From Mycogone perniciosa (taxonomy: Eukaryota > Ascomycota > Sordariomycetes > Hypocreales > Hypocreaceae), in assembly GCA_025331125.1 (NCBI GenBank), contig JAOALB010000054.1, forward strand, positions 62,001 to 126,000: DNA of 64,000 nucleotides, written 5' to 3'. Shown here one piece after another: positions 1 through 12,900 of the stretch (position 1 is its first letter; each line of letters opens with the position of its first letter). The notes beneath the pieces were generated by a model. The model worked only from the letters and a program-made list of their open reading frames with translations. It did no database searches and was not told the origin of the DNA. The position numbers and the translations under genes are program-made.

Positions 1-495
1 CAGGAAGCCGTCAACTCTCCGAGCTCGACAACATTAAACCAAACGCGCGTAGGCTTAGCCATGGCCTCATCTACTACTTACGACAACGGGGATTCATCCC
101 TCGTTCCTATCGCCATCTGTGGCTTTGGAATTCGTCTACCTGGGGGTATCCGTAATGCCGATCAGTTCTGGGATTATCGTCAACGGTCGCGACGCTCGAA
201 GTGCCGCGCTCTTTGAAGGCAAGGAAGGCTACTACCTGCAAGAAGACCTCCAGCGCCTAGATGCATCGTTCTCCTCGACCAGTAAGGAGGAAGCTGAGAG
301 CTGCAACACACAGCAGCGAAAGCTTCTGGAGGTGACGCGTGAGTGTCTGGAAGATGCGTGTGAGGTCGATAACCGTGGTGAGGGGGCTTGTGTTGGTTGC
401 TATGTTGGTACCACTAGTGATGACAAGCAAACCGCTACTAGCAATGAATCACCAATGACACGAGTGTCGTCTGAATACGATTTACGAGGACCGAG

Positions 496-578
496 GTTTG
501 TGGTTTCATCTCACTATGCCCTGTCATATTCATTATTCAAATGTCTGCATTCACTAACACACCATCACCCCCTTATAG
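496..578 (+). other. Intron 1 of the PKS-NRPS (83 nt)
   Basis: GT at 496 and AG at 577-578, with a CACTAAC branch-point-like sequence about 20 nt before the acceptor. Splicing restores RGPS at the KS active-site region across the junction, which is the main support. Confidence 0.75.
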
Positions 579-933
579 CATGGTCATTAGCTCATCAAGA
601 ATTGCATCACTAATGGCTCTGCATGAAGCCTGCTCAGCACTGCGGTCTGGTGATATCAAGGCTGCCATTGTTGCGGGAACCAACCTGGTGTTGGCCCCCG
701 AAGCTGAGAATGGCGTAGAGAAGGGAGAGGTTGTGTCCGCCGTTTTTCTTAAGACTCTACCTGATGCCATTCGGAACGGCAACCCCATCCGTGCAGTTAT
801 CCGGGTCACGAATACGGGCCGCGTTGACGGAACTTATGATGGCCAAAGCTCTGGAGTAGAGGCCTATGAGACCCTGATTCGCGAGGCCTATGATGATGCG
901 GGCTTGGACCCTCTATCTACTCTTGTTGTTGAA

Positions 934-992
934 GTAAGTGAAATTATTTAATCAGCTTTTCAAAGAGACTACTTAACTGATGATGGTGTCAG
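934..992 (+). other. Intron 2 of the PKS-NRPS (59 nt)
   Basis: Donor GTAAGT at 934 and acceptor CAG ending at 992. An ACTTAACTGA stretch could supply the branch point. Splicing joins VVE to CDGVS, the position of the VExHGTGT motif, in frame. Confidence 0.75.
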
Positions 993-1188
993 TGTGATGG
1001 TGTTAGCGGTCATGATGGAGATGAGAAAGAAACGTCTGTCATCGACAAGATATTTGGCGAGCAGGGTGTTTATCTTGGCTCTTCTCTATCAAATGTTGGA
1101 CATGGCGGAGGTGGATCAGACATCACCAGTTTGATTAAGGCTGCACTGACTTTGGAGAACCGGACCATTCCTCCAAATTTCACCCCTG

Positions 1189-1240
1189 GTATGATTCCTC
1201 CATTCTCCATAAATTTTGTCTATTCGTTCTCTGACCCAAG
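1189..1240 (+). other. Intron 3 of the PKS-NRPS (52 nt)
   Basis: Donor GTATGA at 1189, CTGACC branch-like sequence, acceptor AAG ending at 1240. This acceptor keeps the frame from IPPNFTP into the PADRAERISIN linker; the alternative AG at 1244 would break the frame. Confidence 0.6.
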
Positions 1241-1399
1241 ACAGCTTCTTTTGGGCGAACAGGCTGGCCGTGGCTACTCCCTTCCCAGCTGATCGCGCTG
1301 AGAGAATCAGCATTAACTCATTTGATCATGAAGGATACAGTGCTCATGCTATAGTCGATTCATACCCCCGATACCCAGATACCCGTAGCTCCGAGCCTC

Positions 1400-2700
1400 G
1401 GCCGGAGCTTGTGCTGTTCTCCGCGAATAACTCGTCTTCATTGACTAAACAAATAAATCTCCATAATCAGTACGCTCAAGCTCATCCGGATGACGCACCC
1501 CATATGGCCTACACTCGTGCGATGCGTCGTGAGACTCTGAACTACCGAGCATTCTCTATTCTGTCCAATGGCTTATTGATTAATACCTCGAACTACGTCA
1601 AGTCATCTGCCCAGACTCCGTGCATTACCATGATCTTCAACGGTCAGGGCACTCAGTGGGCAGGAATGGGAAAGGAGCTCCTTCTGACGAACCTGACCTT
1701 CAAGGAGGACATTGAGAGGATGGATGAGGTTTTGAAGGGGTTGAAGGTGCCCCCTACCTGGTCGATTAAAAACGAGCTGCTGCGGGACGCCAACGATCCC
1801 CAGAATGAGATCAACTCGTCAAAGCTGTCTTACCCCCTGATCACGGCACTGCAAATCGCTTTGTTCCACCAATTCGAACGACTTGGTGCTACGCCAAAGG
1901 CTGTGATCGGCCATTCCAGTGGTGAAATAGCTGCCGCCTATGCAGCTGGCTTCCTGACCTTTGAGGATGCTATCGCCATTGCTTACTACTACGGATTCAT
2001 GGCCACAAAGAACAAGGAGAATGGTGCCATGGGCGTGATTAGTTTGAGTGTTGAGGACGTGAGTGAGTTCTTGCAGGAGGGTGCTGTGGTAGCTTGTGAG
2101 AACTCTCCCAAAAGCACGACTATTTCTGGAGATCGTGAGGTCGTGGAGCGAGTGTTGGCGGCCATCAAGGCTGTGAAGCCTGATGTTTCTGCTCGCACGC
2201 TGCATGTGGATGTGGCGTATCACTCTCACCACATGGCCTTGCTTTCTGATGAGCTTCTCAGTCTCCTGAAGGATGAAGGCATTGCTTCTTCGCGGGCGAT
2301 TAATAGAAGAAAGGCCATCTTCATGTCTAGTGTTAGTGAGAAGGTCCAGGAGGAGGCCGGTGACTTTGGTGCCGAGTATTGGATTGCAAACCTTGTTTCA
2401 CCGGTCCGATTCAACTCCGCTGTCTCAACTCTCCTCAAGCTCCTCCCCGAAGAGAACCTCTTCCTGGAAATTGGACCACACTCTGCTCTGTCAGGTCCCC
2501 TGTCGCAGATTTGCGCTGCTGCGGATGCCCGATGCAACTATGTTTCATCTCTGACTCGAGGAAGTGACAGCACAGTCAGTCTGCTCTCTGCTGTTGGCCG
2601 GCTGTGGCAGCAATCAACTGAGCTGGATCTGGCACCGCTCTTTTCCAACGGCAGGGCAATTGCAGGATTGCCCCAATACCCATGGAACTACGGCGGCTCT
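1400..2700 (+). other. Acyltransferase (AT) domain of the loader
   Basis: The AT domain loads the starter acyl group onto the first carrier. It reads in one frame with the N-terminal GQGTQWAGMG motif (near 1642), the nucleophile motif GHSSGE (active-site Ser at 1915-1917) and the YHSHHM His motif (near 2218), and ends at the PQYPWN linker near 2680. No missing catalytic residue is visible, so this part of the loader looks chemically competent, in contrast to the KS. No KR, DH or ER domain follows, as expected for a loader that only supplies a short acyl cap, probably acetyl by family analogy. Confidence 0.85.
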
Positions 2701-2759
2701 GACGAGAGTTCGTCATCTAGTACTTTGAACTTATCAGTACAGGACAAACGGGCGCGCCT

Positions 2760-3083
2760 TGTTGCTGATGCGGCGTCTCTGGCCACTGAACTTGTGCACG
2801 ATGAGATCCCTACGACTGAGCTGGAACTGGTCCTTCGGGCTCTCTGGTCGATGTCCTTCGAAATGTGCTTCGAATCCGATTGCAGGACATAGGAAAGAGG
2901 CACAGCTTCTTCCTCCTTGGCGGTGACTCTCTTACCACGATCGAGCTTGTAACCGCTGCTTACCAACATGGAATTTGCCTTTCACCCACCACAATTCTGG
3001 ACCATCCTGAGCTTGCGCAGATGGCTGCTGTTGCTACGATTGAGGAGGGCAGCGAGGTTATTGCTGAAGCAGGACCGTTCACC
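2760..3083 (+). other. Loading carrier (T) domain with -1 frameshift
   Basis: The thiolation domain accepts the starter from the AT domain. It starts after a Ser-rich linker and carries LGGDSL with the phosphopantetheine Ser at 2928-2930. In its first helix, near 2850, one base is missing from the usual W-S-D-V-L sequence; the upstream frame meets a TAG at 2890-2892. The downstream frame continues cleanly into C1. Confidence 0.8.
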
Positions 3084-6000
3084 CTGATCCCCAGGTGGAG
3101 TGTGGAGGAAATCACCAGCCAGATTCGACAGGAATGCAAACTATCGGCGGATGAGGGTATTGAAGACGTTTATCCCTGCACAACGCTCCAGGAAGGGTTC
3201 ATGGCCCTCGGAATGAAACAACCTGGCTCTTATATCCACCGAGCTGTCTACAAGCTGATGTCAAACATTGATGTTGACCGTTTCAAGGCTGCCTGGGAGG
3301 CGACAATCCGACAGTGCGGAAGTCTTCGCTCACGAGTAGTAATTCATGGTGGCCAAGCTCTTCAGGCTGTGGTTACCAACGACATCACTTGGGAGCAGCC
3401 CGCACCTGGTTTAGATGTGCACAAATACTTGAACAGAACCCGAAGCATCGGAATGAGCTACGGCGAGCGCCTGAGTCGACATGCGTTGGTTGAGGAGAGC
3501 AACGGTGATGTTTATTTCGTGTGGCTCATTCACCATGCTGTCTTTGACGGTTTGACCATGCGAATCGTCCTCGATTCTCTATATCGTGCTTACCATGACT
3601 ACGACTCCAAGGCTTTGGGCCCCTACTCCAACTTCATTCGATACGTCGAGTCACTGGATTCCAGTGTTTCGAGCCAGTACTGGCGAAAGGAGCTTGAAGG
3701 TGCCCAGCGCTCTCAATTCCCTCCCGCCCGATTGTCTTCGGCCTCTGAGGATCGCGTCATGACGAGAAACATGCCTTTCCAGAACACGAACAACACCTCA
3801 ATAACAACGGCTACAGTTCTCCGTGCGGCCTGGGCTCTTCTACTTGCCCGCTATTGCGATTCCGATGATGTGTGTTTTGGTACCACCCTTTCCGGTCGAC
3901 AAGCCCCTGTTCCTGGTTTGAACGAGATTCCAGGACCTATGATTGCTACGGTACCTATCCGTATCCGAATCGACCGTGCAATGACCGTTTCCACGTTCCT
4001 CGAGCGTATTCAGTCTCAGGCGTCAGAAATGGTAGCCCACGAGCAGTACGGTCTTCAGAATATCATGAAGCTCGGCCGAGATGCCGAGGAGGCTTGTGAT
4101 TTCTCCAACCTGATCGTTATTCAGCCGAAGAAGCACTTGGCTACCATTTCGGATACTTCTTCTGATGCTATCCTTCAGTAGGGTACCATAGAGAAGGCTT
4201 TGTCCGAGGAGGCCATGCGCAACTACTTTAATTACCACCTCGTTCTTCAGCCTCGTATTGATGACGATCATATCGAACTCGAACTGACCTATTATGCTGA
4301 TATTATCGCCGAGAGCCAGCTTGAAGCACTGTGCAACCACTATGAGCACATTGTACAACAGCTTCTTGCTTCAGAAGACATGCTCTTGAGCGACCTTTCG
4401 GTCTCCAGCTCTTGGGATTTGGAGGAGTCCATTAAGGCGAATAGCGAAGAACCCGAGATCGTTTCATCGTGCATCCACCAACTTATTGAGAAGCACGCCA
4501 AGCGGCGCCCAAACTCTCCAGCTATCCAGGCCTGGGATTTGGAGTTAACTTACTCCCAGCTCGATCGTGCAGCTAACCGACTTGCCCACCACATTACCAA
4601 ATCCTACGGGGTCAAGGAACATGATTTCGTTCACGTTTGCTTTGAGAAATCTGCCTGGTTTTTTGTGTCAATCATCGCTATCAATAAAGCTGGCGCTACA
4701 TGGGTTCCTCTGGATCCCTCACATCCAATCCAGCGCCAGCAACAGGTCGTCTCGCAGACGAAGGCGAATGTGGCTTTGACATCTACCAGCAATGTTGCTA
4801 TGTGTTCCGAGTTGGTCGAAAATGTTGTTCAGGTTTCCTTCGTTTTGGATGAGAAGCTGGCGAAGACGGAGCCTAGCTCGCATGGACCAAACCGCAATGT
4901 GTCACCACACAATGCCGCCTATGTTCTGTTTACTTCCGGAAGCACTGGAACGCCAAAGGGTTTAGTCATGCAGCACGGAGCTGTCTGCACCAGTCAGACT
5001 GCTATCATCAAACGCTTGGGTATGACTTCAAGCGTTAGGATGCTTCAGTTTGCCTCCTTCGTTTTCGATCTTTCCATTGGTGAGATCGTAGGTCCGTGGG
5101 TTGTCGGTGCTTGCCTCTGCGTCCCGTCCGAGCACACGAGGATGAACGGCCTGACTGACTTCATCAACAACATGAAGATTAACTGGCTCTATCTAACCCC
5201 TTCATTTACTCGCACTTTGAACCCTGGTGACGTTCCTGGCGTTGAACTACTACTGTTTGCTGGCGAGGCTGTTGGACGAGATGTGTTTGAAGCTTGGTTC
5301 AGAAAGGTTCGCCTGATCAATGGTTGGGGGCCAGCCGAGACCTGTGTGTTTAGCACTCTCCATGAGTGGAAGTCTCTCGAGGAGAGCTCTTTAACTGTTG
5401 GTCGACCTGTTGGTGGTTACTGCTGGATTGTTGATCCTCAAGACCCACAGAAATTAGCACCCTACGGAACTCTTGGTGAAGTTATTATCCAGGGTCCGAC
5501 CCTGCTCCGGGAATATCTAGCTGATCCTATCAAGACTGAGGCCTCGGTGATTCAATCCCTTCCTCAATGGGCTCCTAATCGCACTGCAGATCAATGGAGC
5601 CGATTCTACAGGTCAGGTGATTTGTGTCGGTATAACCCGGATGGTACCATCGAGTTCGGTTCTCGTAAGGATAGCCAGGTTAAGATTCGAGGCCTTCGAG
5701 TAGAACTTGGTGAGGTCGAGCATCACGTTCGCGAGTCTCTGAAGGGAGTCAAGCAGGTCGCTGTTGATGTTTCAAAGTCGGATGGTGGCGCGTTCCTTGT
5801 TGCCTACTTTTCCTTCAGTGAAGAAACAAGAACGGCTGGGAAGAACTCCGAGACGAGCGCGGAAGATGTTGTCCTGCCGATGACAGCTGAGCTATCAACC
5901 CAACTTACTGCGATGGTTGGTCAACTTAGTGTGACACTCCCTCGCTATATGATCCCAACCCTGTTCATTCCTTGCCGATACATGCCCTTCATTATGTCAA

Positions 6001-6330
6001 CCAAGTTGGATATGAAGCTTCTTCGACTTGCAACGGCAAATCTTAAAAAAGATAACCTGGCAAGTTATTCGCTTGCAGACAGTAAGAAGCGAGCTCCTGA
6101 AACGGAGATGGAAACTCGCATCCAGTCGATCTGGGCCAATCTTCTGAAGCTGCCTACGGATTCAATCGGTAGAGATGACAGCTTCCTCAGAATGGGTCGC
6201 GACTCGATTGCTGCGATCTATTTCGTTTCTGCTGCGAGAGAGGCAGGAATCTCAATTGCAGTCAAGGACGTTTTCGAAGACGCTCGCCTCTTCCAAGTGG
6301 CCTCTAAGGCCGTGATAATGGGAAATGCAG
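3084..6330 (+). other. NRPS module 1 (C-A-T), Aib-like code, TAG at 4179
   Basis: C1 has DVYPCT and LQEG near 3165 and HHAVFDG near 3531. A1 runs about 4470-6040 with FTSGSTGTPKG near 4930. Its by-eye specificity code (GrsA positions 235-331) is D-L-G-Y-L-A-G-V-F. This matches the code I recall for alpha-aminoisobutyrate (Aib) in Trichoderma peptaibol synthetases. The frame is stopped by TAG at 4179-4181 in the C-A linker and continues in the same frame. In T1 the usual GGDS is GRDS (CGC at 6198-6200) with the modified Ser (6204-6206) intact; this Gly-to-Arg change next to the Ser may impair phosphopantetheinylation. Confidence 0.8.
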
Positions 6331-9300
6331 AGCTACAACAAAGTAAGGTCAAGTCTTTCAGCCTTCTTCAGGCTTCCGTCAGTGAGTTGATGCAAAGCGA
6401 TGCTGTGCGCGCTCGATATGGCCTTTCCGACGACCAAGTCATCGAGGACGCTTACCCCTGTACGCCCCTTCAGGAAGGTCTGATGGCCCTTACCGCGAAG
6501 CAGCCTGGATCGTACATTTCCAAGTTTTTTCACCCAATTCCCAAGAGCGTCGATATCGCCCAATTCAAGGCCGCCTGGGAGAAGTCTATAGAACTCTGTA
6601 CGACTATGCGGACGCGTATTTTTCTCGAGAATGGTCTCGCTATCCAAGCCGTGATCAACAATGATAATGCCTGGGAGGACACGACTGGTCACAACCTCGA
6701 GTCATTCAAGCGTTTTATTACCCATATGGACATTGACTATGGAACTCGCCTTTGCCGATTTGCTCTTGTCCAGGACAAGAATGACACCTTCTTCGTTTGG
6801 GTCGTTCACCACGCTGTTAACGACGGTTGGAGTATGCGCATTGTTCTTGACACTGCTTATGACTGCTACCGGGGTGCGACTCTCTCTGCTCTGTCTCCGT
6901 ATTCCAACTTCATCAACTACCTGAGCAACATAGATAGCGATGCTGCTGGCAGCTTCTGGCGCTCGAACCTCGAGGGCGCTCAACGACCTGCATTCCCGCC
7001 AGCCGGCAACTATCTCTCCGCGAGCTCTAACAATTTAGTCCGAGTCGTTGACAAGTATATTTCCTTCGCTAACCAAAAAAATGCTTCGATAACTGTGGCG
7101 ACTATTCTTCGGGCTTCCTGGGCAATTGTTCTTGGTCGACACAGTGATGCCAGTGATGTGTGTTATGGTGCGACAGTTTCGGGTCGACAGGCGCCTCTTA
7201 CTGGTCTGTTGTCAACTCCTGATGCTGTGATTGCTACTGTTCCTATCCGTGCCGTCTTGACAGCGACAAGCCTGTGTCGAAGTTTCTTCAGGACCTTCAG
7301 ACACACGGGTTGGAAATGGTTCCATACGAACAATATGGTCTGCCGATGATTTCCAAGCTCAGCTCGGATGCTAGAGAAGCTTGTGACTTTAGCAGCTTGC
7401 TTGTCATTCAGTCCAAGGAGCAGGCTAGTAACATCTTTAATAACACCGATGGTCTACTGGTCTCCAGGGATGATGAGGACCACCTGATGATTAAGTCGAT
7501 GAACAATTATTTCAACTACCCGTTGGTTATGCTTAGTTATATGACCAAGGACGGTGTTAACCAGCGATTTTTGTATAATCCAGATGTCCTCTCTGAGGCC
7601 CAGGTTCAGACTCTCGCTCATCACTATGACCATGTTGTCCAGCAGCTCCTAGACTGCGAGAACAAGCTTGTTAGCGATATCTCACTTGTTAGCAACTGGG
7701 ATCTTGAACTTGCACATGCTTCTAATGGAGCTGGTCCTGAAGTTGTTGACGACTGCGCCCACCTTGTTATTGAGATGCAGACCAAGAAGACCCCTGACGC
7801 GCCCGCCGTGTATGCTTGGGATGGCCAACTTACCTACGAAGAACTCGACCTCGCAGCTAATAGGCTTGCTAACTATCTTGTTGAATCTCTCGATGTCAAG
7901 GCCGGAGATATCGTTCACGTTTGCTTCGAGAAGTCTGTTTGGTATATTGTTTCTATCCTGGCAATCAACAAGGTGGGCGCGGCGTGGGTTCCCATGGATC
8001 CGGCACACCCGATTCGGCGTCTGCAACAGGTGGCTAGTCAAACCCGCGCGAAGCTGGCCCTTACTTCTAGCACACATGCCTCTCTATGTTCTTATGTGCT
8101 TGAGCGCGTTATTGAAGTCTCTTCTACATTAGATCAACGGCTTATCAAGGACAACAATAGCCAGATCAAGCCTGTTGTGACTGTCACCCCGCAGGATGCT
8201 GTGTATGTTCTCTTCACCTCCGGTAGTACTGGTGTCCCTAAGGGTATTGTCATGGAACATGGATCCCTCTGCACCAGTCAACGCGATATTGCAAAGAGGC
8301 TGGGCCACAATAGCAGCGTCAGGATGCTTCAGTTCTCGTCATTCGTCTTCGACGTTTCCGTGGGTGAGATTATGGTCTCACTCATGCACGGCGGCTGTGT
8401 CTGCATTCCATCCGACCATGCTCGTTTGAACAACCTAGACCAATTCATTGGAGAGGCTCAAGTCACCTGGGCTTTCTTCACGCCATCCTTTGCCCGCACA
8501 ATTCGACCTCAAGATGTCCCAAGTCTCGAGCTTATTGTTCTTGCAGGCGAGACAGTTAGTAAGGATGTCTTTGAACTTTGGTTCGGCAAGGTCCGTTTAG
8601 TCAATGGCTGGGGACCCGCCGAGAGCTGTGTGTTGAGTGCTATCCATGAGTTGGAAATCCATCGATGAAAGCCCCCAAACGATTGACCGGCCAGTTGGTA
8701 GTTTTGGATGGATAGTAGACACCGAAAACCCGCAGAGTTTAGCTCCCATTGGATGTATGGGCGAAATCGTTATCCAAGGGCCTACACTGCTTCGCGAGTA
8801 TCTAGCTGACCCACAAAAGACCGCCGCTTCGATCGCCACTGCGATTCCCAGCTGGGCGCCTCTCTCTCACTCCTGGACCCGATTTTATAAGACTGGGGAT
8901 TTGGCATTCTATAACCCAGATGGCACGATTCACTATGCCGGCCGAAAGGACACTCAAGTTAAGATCAGAGGTCTTCGTGTAGAGCTTGGTGAAGTTGAGC
9001 ATTGCATTCGTAGCAGCCTCGAGGGTATTCGACAAATCGCTGTGGATGTTTTCACGACTGAGGCCGGATCTAATCTAGTTTCTTACCTCTGCTTCTCTGA
9101 TAATCAGAAGACCCCCGGGACTAACGCTGATCGCGAGGGTAGGGATGTGTTCCTGCCGATGGACGATGAGCTTCAGACCGAATTAAATATCATGATCGGA
9201 AAGCTCAACGCTTCCCCACCTCAATATATGGTTCTGACGCTCTTCATCCCTTGCGATTATATGCCTCTCATTTCGTCCGGCAAACTGGATCGGGCCAAGC

Positions 9301-9610
9301 TTCGTAAGACCACTGCTACGTTGAGTCGGGACCAGCTTCAACGCTACTCTCTGCTTGACTCTACCAACAAGCGCACTCCTGAAACTACCATGGAAATCCG
9401 ATTCCAACAGCTCTGGTCTCAGGTTTTGAATCTGCCTACCCACGCAATCGTCCGGGATGACAGCTTCTTGCGTATTGGGGGTGACTCTATTGCTGCCGTA
9501 CGCTTGGTTTCGATGGCGCGTGATATTGGCGTCAGGCTTACAGTTAAGGATATCTTTGATGACCCGCGCCTATTGGCTGTTGCTGCTAAGGCTGTTGAGG
9601 ATGTCAATCC
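6331..9610 (+). other. NRPS module 2 (C-A-T), two frameshifts
   Basis: C2 starts at DAYPCT near 6445 and has HHAVNDG near 6807. One base is missing near 7252, between the P-I-R and D-K-P-V-S-K-F-L parts of the C domain. A2 runs about 7760-9330, with FTSGSTGVPKG near 8215 and one extra T near 8651 (GAG-T-TGG). T2 has IGGDS with Ser at 9484-9486. The A2 code reads D-V-G-F-V-A-G-V-L, identical to A4, so modules 2 and 4 should activate the same residue. A small aliphatic residue such as Ala is the most likely, but I cannot assign it firmly. Confidence 0.8.
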
Positions 9611-12600
9611 GAGCCAGGAGTCTGATATCGAGCCTTTCAGCCTTGTCGAACCATCCATTCGCAGCTGGGTGCTTAGCGACAGCCTCCGCGATCAGTGCGA
9701 ACTCCTTCCCCATCAGACAATTGAGGATGCATTCCCCACCACGAAGTTTCAGGAGGGTCTGATGGCCATGACTGTTAAGCAACCCGGTTCTTATATCGCC
9801 AAGCATGTTTACAAGATTTCTGAACACGTCGATCTTCAGCGTCTCAAGGACGCCTGGGAACAAACCGTCAAGATGTGCGGTATCCTGCGTACCAGAATCG
9901 AGCTTCACCAAGGATCATCCATTCAGGTAGTCATCAAGGATGACGTTGCTTGGGATATGACTTACGGCCAGGACATGGTTTCGTACATCGACGCAGCGCA
10001 GAGCATACATATGGCTTACGGCTCGCGACTATGTCGCTATGGCCTGATCGAGGAACGTAATCGTGCGAGATACTTCGTTTGGACAATCCACCACTCTGCC
10101 TTCGATGGCTGGACGATGCAGATTATTCTTGAGACTTTGCAGCGTGTCTATAGACAAGAGAACCCGCAGGCTCCTCGATCACACTCTGACTTCATCCGCT
10201 ACACCATGGATCTTGACCAGCCTGCTGCTAAGGACTTTTGGTCTGCTCAACTTCACGATGCCAAGAAGGCTGCATTCCCTGCTACCCCCGACCCGTCGCT
10301 TTCCAAGGCTAATATCACCAGAGTTGTGAAGAAGAAGATCTCGTTCTCTGACTTGCAGAATAACTCTATTACCAAATCTTCTATTCTTCGGGCTGCATGG
10401 GCTATTGTCCTTGCACGTTATAGTGACACTGAGGATATTTGCTTCGGAACCACGATTTCAGGTCGTCAGGCACCTTTGACTGGCATTACTGAGATCGCCG
10501 GCCCTGCTGTTGCTACTGTTCCTGTCAGAGTTCAGCTCGATCGTAGCCAACCAGTGGCTGAATTCCTGCAGGACATCCAAACCCAAGCATCGGAGATGAT
10601 CGCGTTCGAACAGTCTGGTTTGCAGGGTATTGCCAAGATGAGTGCAAGTGCCCGAGAGGCTTGTGACTTCACCAGCTTGTTAGTCATTCAGCCGAGTCAT
10701 CTTCTGCAATTCAGTGACGACAGCTCTGATGCCGTGTTGGTAGGAGCTGGGTCCGTCAATGATATCGAGGAAGAGACTTTCCAGAACTATTTCAGCTACC
10801 CATTAGTTGTTGAAGGTGTTCTGTATGAGGACTATGTTGAGCTCCTTATCATCTACAACTCTGCTGTCCTTGCTGAGTCACAGATCACTGCTTTATCTCA
10901 CCACTTCGAGTATGTTGCTCAGCAGCTCTCCAACCAGGATAGTCTCCTTCTTGGCGACATTTCTGTTGCCAGTCCTTGGGATGTAGAGCGGGGTCTTAAG
11001 ACCAACAGTGACAAACCCCGGATTGTCGACTCTTGCATCCACGAACTTATTGAAAGGCAGGCTCTCCAGCGACCTGATATGCCCGCCGTTATGGGCTGGG
11101 ATCATAACTTTACGTATAAGCAATTGAACCAGGCTGCGAACAGGCTAGCCCATCATCTTCTCAATACATTTAACATCAAGACTGATGAGCTTATCCATGT
11201 TTGCTTCGAGAAATCGGCATGGCATTTTGTTGCTATTCTCGCGATTAATAAAGCTGGTGCTGGATGGGTTCCACTTGATCCTTCTCACCCAGAGCAACGC
11301 CTGCGCCAGGTTGTTGGCCAAACCCGAGCCAGACTCGCCCTGACCTCACCAGATAATGCCGTTTGCTGTACTGGACTTGGCTTATCTGTGGTCGAAGTCA
11401 CCCCTGCTCTTGACGAGACACTCACAAAAGCCTCGACAACAAGCGTATCCGGGCCTGCTGTCAATATCACTTCTCGGAACATTGCCTACGTCCTTTTTAC
11501 ATCCGGATCCACAGGTACGCCTAAGGGATTGGTCATGGAGCACGATTCCGTATGCACTAGCCAGACTGCTATCAGCAAAAGGCTCAGCCTAAATCCCGAT
11601 GTCCGGATGCTTCAATTCGCTGCCTTTGTTTTCGACCTTTCGATTGGTGAAATTTTTGCTCCCTTGATCTCTGGGGCCTGCTTGTGTATTCCCTCTGAGT
11701 ATACTCGAATGAATAACCTTATCGAGTTTATCCGGGACATGAACATTAACTGGGCCTTCCTAACCCCTGCCTTTGCCCGTACAATTAACCCGAAAGATGT
11801 CCCTAGCCTGGAGCTCTTGCTTCTTGCTGGTGAAGCTGTTAGTCGGGATGTGTTTGAGAGCTGGTTCGGAAAGGTCCGTCTCATCAACGGTTGGGGTCCA
11901 GCTGAGACCTGTGTTTTTAGCACCTTGCATGAGTGGAAATCTGTGGACGAGTCCCCTCTCACTGTCGAGAGGCCAGTGGGTGGCTTCTGTTGGATCGTTG
12001 ACCCAGAGAACCCACAGAAACTGGCCCCTACCGGCACCGTTGGCGAGGTTGTCATTCAAGGACCGACCTTATTACACAAATACCTTACGGACCCCAAAAG
12101 GACTAACATAACGATCATCTACGAACTTCCTGAATGGGCGCCTTGCCGAGAGTCCCAGTATTGGCAGGTTCTACAAATCAGGTGATCTGTGTTTCTATAA
12201 TCCTGACGGTACAATCGAATTCTCGACTCGCAAGGACACTCAAATAAAGATTCGCGGCCTTCGTGTCGAGCTGGGCGATATTGAACATCATCTTCAGCTT
12301 GCTCTGGAGAGTTCTCGCCAAGTTGCTGTGGACATCTTCAAGGGCGAAAACGGTTCTAACCTCGTTGCGTACTTCTGCTTCAACGACGAAACCAAGACTG
12401 CAGATGCCCGTATTGAGAGCAACGACAACGGTCCGTTCATATCAATTGATGAAGATCTCCAAAATTGCCTTGTTGCTGCTTCCAGCCAATTGAAAGTTTC
12501 CCTTCCAGCATACATGGTGCCGACTTTCTTCATCCCATGTAGATATATGCCAACCAGCACATCGACCAAGCTTGACAGGAAGGAGCTTAAGAGGTACACT

Positions 12601-12900
12601 GCTGCACTCACTCTTGATGAGCTCACAAAGTACTCTCTCATTGGGGATATAAAGAGGTCTCCAGAGACACCCATGGAGAAGGAGCTGCAGATTATCTGGG
12701 CTGGCATCCTTAGTATTCCTGTGGAATCTATTGGTCGGGATGACAGCTTCCTTGGTTTGGGCGGCGACTCAATTACAGCCATCCACTTGGTCAACGTCAT
12801 GCGTGATCAAGGTATCGAGATCACAGTCAAGGACATTTTTGATGACCCCCGCCTGTTGGCTGTTGCTGGCAAGGCCAAAAAACTTGGCGAGAGCCATGTT
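9611..12900 (+). other. NRPS module 3 (C-A-T), Aib-like code, frameshift in A
   Basis: C3 begins with DAFPTT near 9725 and has HHSAFDG near 10090. A3 runs about 11030-12600 with FTSGSTGTPKG near 11497. Its code is D-L-G-F-L-A-G-V-F, shared with A8 and nearly with A1, so Aib is inferred. Near 12163 two bases appear to be missing (or one gained) just before the conserved R-F-Y-K-S-G-D-L; the upstream frame then stops at 12183-12185. T3 has LGGDS with Ser at 12769-12771. Confidence 0.8.

Larger units (their letters stand above)
61..1330 (+). other. Ketosynthase (KS) domain of the loader, catalytically degenerate
   Basis: The domain starts with PIAICGFGIRLPGG after the ATG at 61 and runs to the ADRAERISINSF KS-AT linker near 1315. 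Near 166 one extra T shifts the frame. After the first intron is spliced, the usual active-site stretch (TACSSS or KTGCSAS in relatives) reads ISSSRIAS, so the nucleophilic Cys is Arg (AGA, 598-600). After the second intron the usual HGTGT reads DGVSG, so the first catalytic His is Asp (GAT, 996-998). The later S-N-x-G-H His is kept, but the Lys that normally precedes it is Leu. With Cys and His both gone the domain should be unable to condense or transfer acyl groups, whatever the frameshift does. Confidence 0.8.
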
